A stretch of 7,476 nucleotides of DNA from Nitrospirota bacterium. Its GTDB lineage: Bacteria > NPL-UPA2 > JAGMAN01. Below the pieces are notes generated by a model that was given only the letters and a program-made list of their open reading frames with translations, did no database searches and was not told the origin of the DNA. Below are positions 5,898 through 7,476 of the stretch, in pieces (the stretch's first letter is position 1; the number at the start of each line of letters is the position of its first letter). Made by a program: the position numbers and the translations under genes. The DNA lies in NCBI GenBank assembly GCA_030605915.1, contig JAUWHM010000084.1:1-7476 (forward strand). The letters run 5' to 3'.

Positions 5898-6751
5898 GAA
5901 GTATACCGGTAATAACCTATCACCATGTAAATAATATATCCGGAGATACTGTAACTGTAAGCTCCGATTACTTTGAAGGGCAGCTCAGGTATCTGGCTGA
6001 CCATGGGTATGAGTCTATCTTCCTGGACGATTTGGTAGTTTATCTAAATGGGGAAACGGTGAAACACAGCCGAAGCACCGCAAAGCAGTGCCGTTTTACA
6101 GGCAGTGCCGTTAGGCAGTACCCGAAGGGTAAACCATTTTCGGGAAGAACAGTTGTCCTCACCTTTGACGATGGGTATTTGGATAATTGGGTCTATGCCT
6201 ATCCTGTTTTGAAGAAGTATAGAATGAAAGCAACCATATTCGTCATTACCTCCCTGACTAAGCATAGCCACTCTAACTTGATTCCAGAGATTCCTCCTCA
6301 CTCTGAGACTCGTCCAGCGGCAGTGCTTGGAAAGGGACCTTCTGACTACTACCTTAGCTGGGAGGAGATGAGGGAGATGGAGGCAAGCGGACTGGTAGAT
6401 ATTCAGTCACACACACACACCCATAAGAAGTTAGTGGAGCCAGGTGTGAACATCGAGGAGGAATTGAGCCAGTCGAAGGCCATAATTGAGAAGGAGCTAA
6501 AAAAGGAATGCAAGTTCATCTCCTGGCCCTGGGGAATCGGCGGTGATGAGGTGATTGCCCTGGCTCGCCAGCTCGGATACCGTGGGGCGGTGATTACAAA
6601 GAAAGGGCCTAATACTCCAGGCAGCGCTCCTATGAGGATAAAGAGATTTGATACTGAGAAGGGAAACTTAACTTGGTTCTCAAGGAGACTCTTCATCTAC
6701 TCCCATCCAACTGTGGCCAGGGTTTATTCTGCTCTGAGGAGCAGACTCTAA
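5894..6751 (+). CDS. NodB-type polysaccharide deacetylase, second copy, with an in-frame repeat insertion
   Basis: This 285-aa paralogue of the deacetylase at 4105 is about 50 residues longer. It opens with IPVITYHHV (4-12), has no signal peptide, and keeps the catalytic elements: TFDDGYLDN (90-98; D92, D93), QSHTHTHKKL (171-180; H173, H177) and SWPWG (210-214). The extra length lies in two places. Residues 55-79 (TVKHSR to PKG) interrupt what would otherwise read LNGE-KPFSGRTVVLTF. Their 75 nt are built from repeats and hairpins shared with the waaF-lpxL spacer, so this is a likely in-frame insertion ahead of the first catalytic strand. Residues about 122-150 form a longer loop of unclear origin. 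A 13-nt CA tract (6408-6420) encodes the metal-binding histidines. The start overlaps the GT4 stop by ATGA. The substrate is probably an N-acetylated sugar of the core glycan. Activity despite the insertion is plausible but unproven. Confidence 0.85.
   Translation: MRSIPVITYHHVNNISGDTVTVSSDYFEGQLRYLADHGYESIFLDDLVVYLNGETVKHSRSTAKQCRFTGSAVRQYPKGKPFSGRTVVLTFDDGYLDNWVYAYPVLKKYRMKATIFVITSLTKHSHSNLIPEIPPHSETRPAAVLGKGPSDYYLSWEEMREMEASGLVDIQSHTHTHKKLVEPGVNIEEELSQSKAIIEKELKKECKFISWPWGIGGDEVIALARQLGYRGAVITKKGPNTPGSAPMRIKRFDTEKGNLTWFSRRLFIYSHPTVARVYSALRSRL
6056..6130 (+). repeat. 75-nt in-frame palindromic/tandem repeat insertion in the deacetylase gene
   Basis: The segment holds GCAGTGCCGTT twice (6085-6095 and 6102-6112, period 17), a third partial unit GGCAGT at 6114-6119, and the hairpin TACCC-GAA-GGGTA (6119-6131). 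CGGTGAAACAC at its left end is an imperfect version of the third hairpin in the waaF-lpxL spacer. Read on the minus strand, 6098 to 6057 gives TAAAACGGCAC, then GGTGCTTCGG and GTGTTTCACCG, in the same order as similar blocks at 2240-2319 on the plus strand. Exactly 25 codons fit between family-like residues GE (53-54) and KPFSG (80-84). The 11-base GTGTTTCACCG is identical in the two loci; the rest is approximate similarity by eye. Confidence 0.7.
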
Positions 6752-6867
6752 CTTGTACAAAAAGCTATGTTTTACGACAGTCCTACTATCTGGATATTAT
6801 ATATAAAAGAGGACATAGGTTAATATAGTAATTTAACCAAAATGTTTTTGTAATTATAAGATATTGC

Positions 6868-6900
6868 TTGACATGTGATTTTTAGACGGCATGCTATAGA
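6868..6900 (+). promoter_or_regulatory. Possible promoter for the toxin-antitoxin locus
   Basis: TTGACA (6868-6873) is a perfect -35 consensus. TGCTATAGA (6892-6900) resembles an extended -10. The gap between hexamers is 21 bp, longer than the usual 16-18, so the two may not work as a pair; the extended -10 might act without the -35. The site lies in the AT-rich gap after the LPS genes, about 100 nt before the antitoxin start, where a separate promoter would be expected. A second look at this 249-nt gap shows only a weak 6-bp inverted repeat (6818-6838) and no further gene. Confidence 0.35.
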
Positions 6901-6990
6901 TTAGAGATAGACGTTAAGTAAACGCAGAGAATATCAAAATTCCGTAAAAAAGGACAGTCGTATATTAATTGTTAGGTGCAAGAAAAAATG

Positions 6991-6998
6991 GGAGGTGA
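6991..6998 (+). promoter_or_regulatory. Ribosome binding site deciding the antitoxin start
   Basis: GGAGGTGA lies 2 nt before the ATG at 7001, giving 5 nt from the GGAGG core. It overlaps the in-frame GTG at 6995, which therefore cannot be the start in use. The ATG at 7001 is chosen. Confidence 0.75.
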
Positions 6999-7000
6999 AG

Positions 7001-7189
7001 ATGAACACTACAAAAGAAGAAGTCCGCTCTCTATTGCAGAAGCTTCCTGAAAACTGTACATTAGAAGATGTGCAATACCATCTTTATGTGATAGAGAAGG
7101 TGCAAAGGGGAATAGAACGGGCTGAGAAGGAAGGAACAATTCCTCACGAGGAAGTAGAAAGGCGACTCGGCAAATGGATTTCAAAGTAG
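7001..7189 (+). CDS. Small antitoxin of a RelE/ParE-type toxin-antitoxin module
   Basis: The 62-aa product is charged and mostly helical: TKEEVRSLLQKLPENCTLED is followed by VQYHLYVIEKVQRG and a tail with a GTIPHEEVERRLGKW pattern. From memory, these match small antitoxins found beside RelE/ParE toxins in many environmental bacteria, with a helix, the conserved 'LP..CTLEDVQYHLYV', and a C-terminal 'HEE..RRL..W' segment that would wrap the toxin. It has no clear DNA-binding domain of its own that I can name, so autoregulation is uncertain. The start is fixed by the ribosome site just upstream. Its end overlaps the toxin gene start by 16 nt, the usual arrangement for such pairs. Because the toxin reading frame is broken, this antitoxin may be an orphan in this genome. 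Confidence 0.75.
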   Translation: MNTTKEEVRSLLQKLPENCTLEDVQYHLYVIEKVQRGIERAEKEGTIPHEEVERRLGKWISK

Positions 7190-7476
7190 TCTGGTCGCCT
7201 GAAGCCGTGGAAGATGTTGAATCCATCGCTGAGTACATCGGTAGGGATTCATGAGTTCTACGCGAGTTCGGTAGCTACCAAAATTATTGATCTTGCTGGG
7301 AGTCTTGGTAAATTTCCGTTGATTGGGCGCGTTGCTCCTGAACTGAATGATGAGAGTATCAGAGAACGTTTTGTTTATAGCTATCGGATCATCTATAGAG
7401 CTGAGAAAGAAAGGATTCTTATTTTGGCCGTTATCCACGGGAAACGCCTGCTGGAATCTATTGGCGAAAGGCTTTA
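7174..7476 (+). pseudogene. RelE/ParE-family toxin gene disrupted by a frameshift (reaches window edge)
   Basis: From ATG 7174 the frame gives MDFKVVWSPEAVEDVESI and then AEYIGRDS before a TGA at 7252-7254. Homology resumes one frame over: from 7253 the sequence reads EFYASSVATKIIDLAGSLGKF, then PLIGRVAPELNDESIRERF, VYSYRIIYRAEKERI and LILAVIHGKRLLES, open to the right edge, where the last bases TA could begin a stop. Together the two parts make a normal ParE/RelE toxin of about 100 aa, including the C-terminal YRIIYR and VIHGKRLL strands characteristic of the family. Four bases (TGAG) stand between the serine and FYA codons where relatives have one codon, so a single-base insertion is the simplest cause. 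Intact relatives cleave mRNA (RelE) or poison gyrase (ParE); which applies here is not clear. A sequencing error would give the same picture. Confidence 0.8.

Noticed and set aside
6085..6130. CRISPR-like array in the second deacetylase
   Set aside because: The two repeat units are 11 nt with a 6-nt gap, lie within an open reading frame, and have no spacers of CRISPR length or cas genes nearby.
6818..6849. Terminator after the second deacetylase (GGTTAA / TTAACC, then TTTTT at 6845)
   Set aside because: The stem is only 6 bp and AT-rich, the loop is 9 nt, and the T-run begins 6 nt after the stem; too weak to call.
7246..7260. Programmed frameshift in the toxin gene
   Set aside because: No slippery run or stimulatory structure is visible at the shift; a one-base insertion or sequencing error is simpler.
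7181..7438. Minus-strand open frame across the toxin region
   Set aside because: The plus strand carries unmistakable RelE/ParE toxin homology in two frames; the antisense translation is not protein-like.

Overview
This window is a compact plus-strand gene cluster for lipid A and inner-core lipopolysaccharide (LPS) synthesis, followed by a short AT-rich gap and a small toxin-antitoxin locus with a broken toxin gene. LpxK, a WaaF-type heptosyltransferase and an LpxL/HtrB-type acyltransferase mean the host makes lipid A, so it is a diderm (Gram-negative-type) bacterium. The moderate GC content, the gene order (DUF374 acyltransferase tail, lpxK, waaF, late acyltransferase, family 2 glycosyltransferase, deacetylase, family 4 glycosyltransferase, deacetylase) and the repeat-rich background recall uncultured phyla such as Omnitrophota. 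That placement is an impression, not a demonstrated assignment.

Layout: 2-100 is the C-terminal tail of a probable DUF374 lysophospholipid acyltransferase. 115-1224 is lpxK, overlapping waaF (1212-2261) by 13 nt. 2236-2320 is a group of hairpins spanning the waaF stop codon and the following spacer. 2366-3268 is the late acyltransferase and 3285-4058 the KdtX/WaaE-like glycosyltransferase, which carries a near-perfect palindrome inside its coding sequence (3576-3606). 4105-4812, 4809-5897 and 5894-6751 are a NodB-type deacetylase, a GT4 glycosyltransferase and a second NodB-type deacetylase, joined by two ATGA stop/start overlaps. 6752-7000 is noncoding and AT-rich, with a possible promoter. 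7001-7189 is an antitoxin gene, and 7174-7476 a RelE/ParE toxin gene split by a frameshift.

The enzymes fit one cytoplasmic, inner-membrane-associated route. LpxK phosphorylates the lipid A disaccharide, the LpxL-like enzyme may add a secondary acyl chain, and WaaF, GT2 and GT4 extend the core sugars. The two deacetylases, which lack signal peptides, probably de-N-acetylate a sugar handled by the GT4 that lies between them.

The most unusual signal is a set of short palindromic or hairpin-forming repeats. Two lie in frame inside otherwise intact genes: about 25 codons in the second deacetylase and about 11 codons in the GT2. A related copy appears to occupy the waaF-lpxL spacer in the opposite orientation. 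This resembles the protein-coding palindromic repeats known from Rickettsia (RPE) and may represent an undescribed family.
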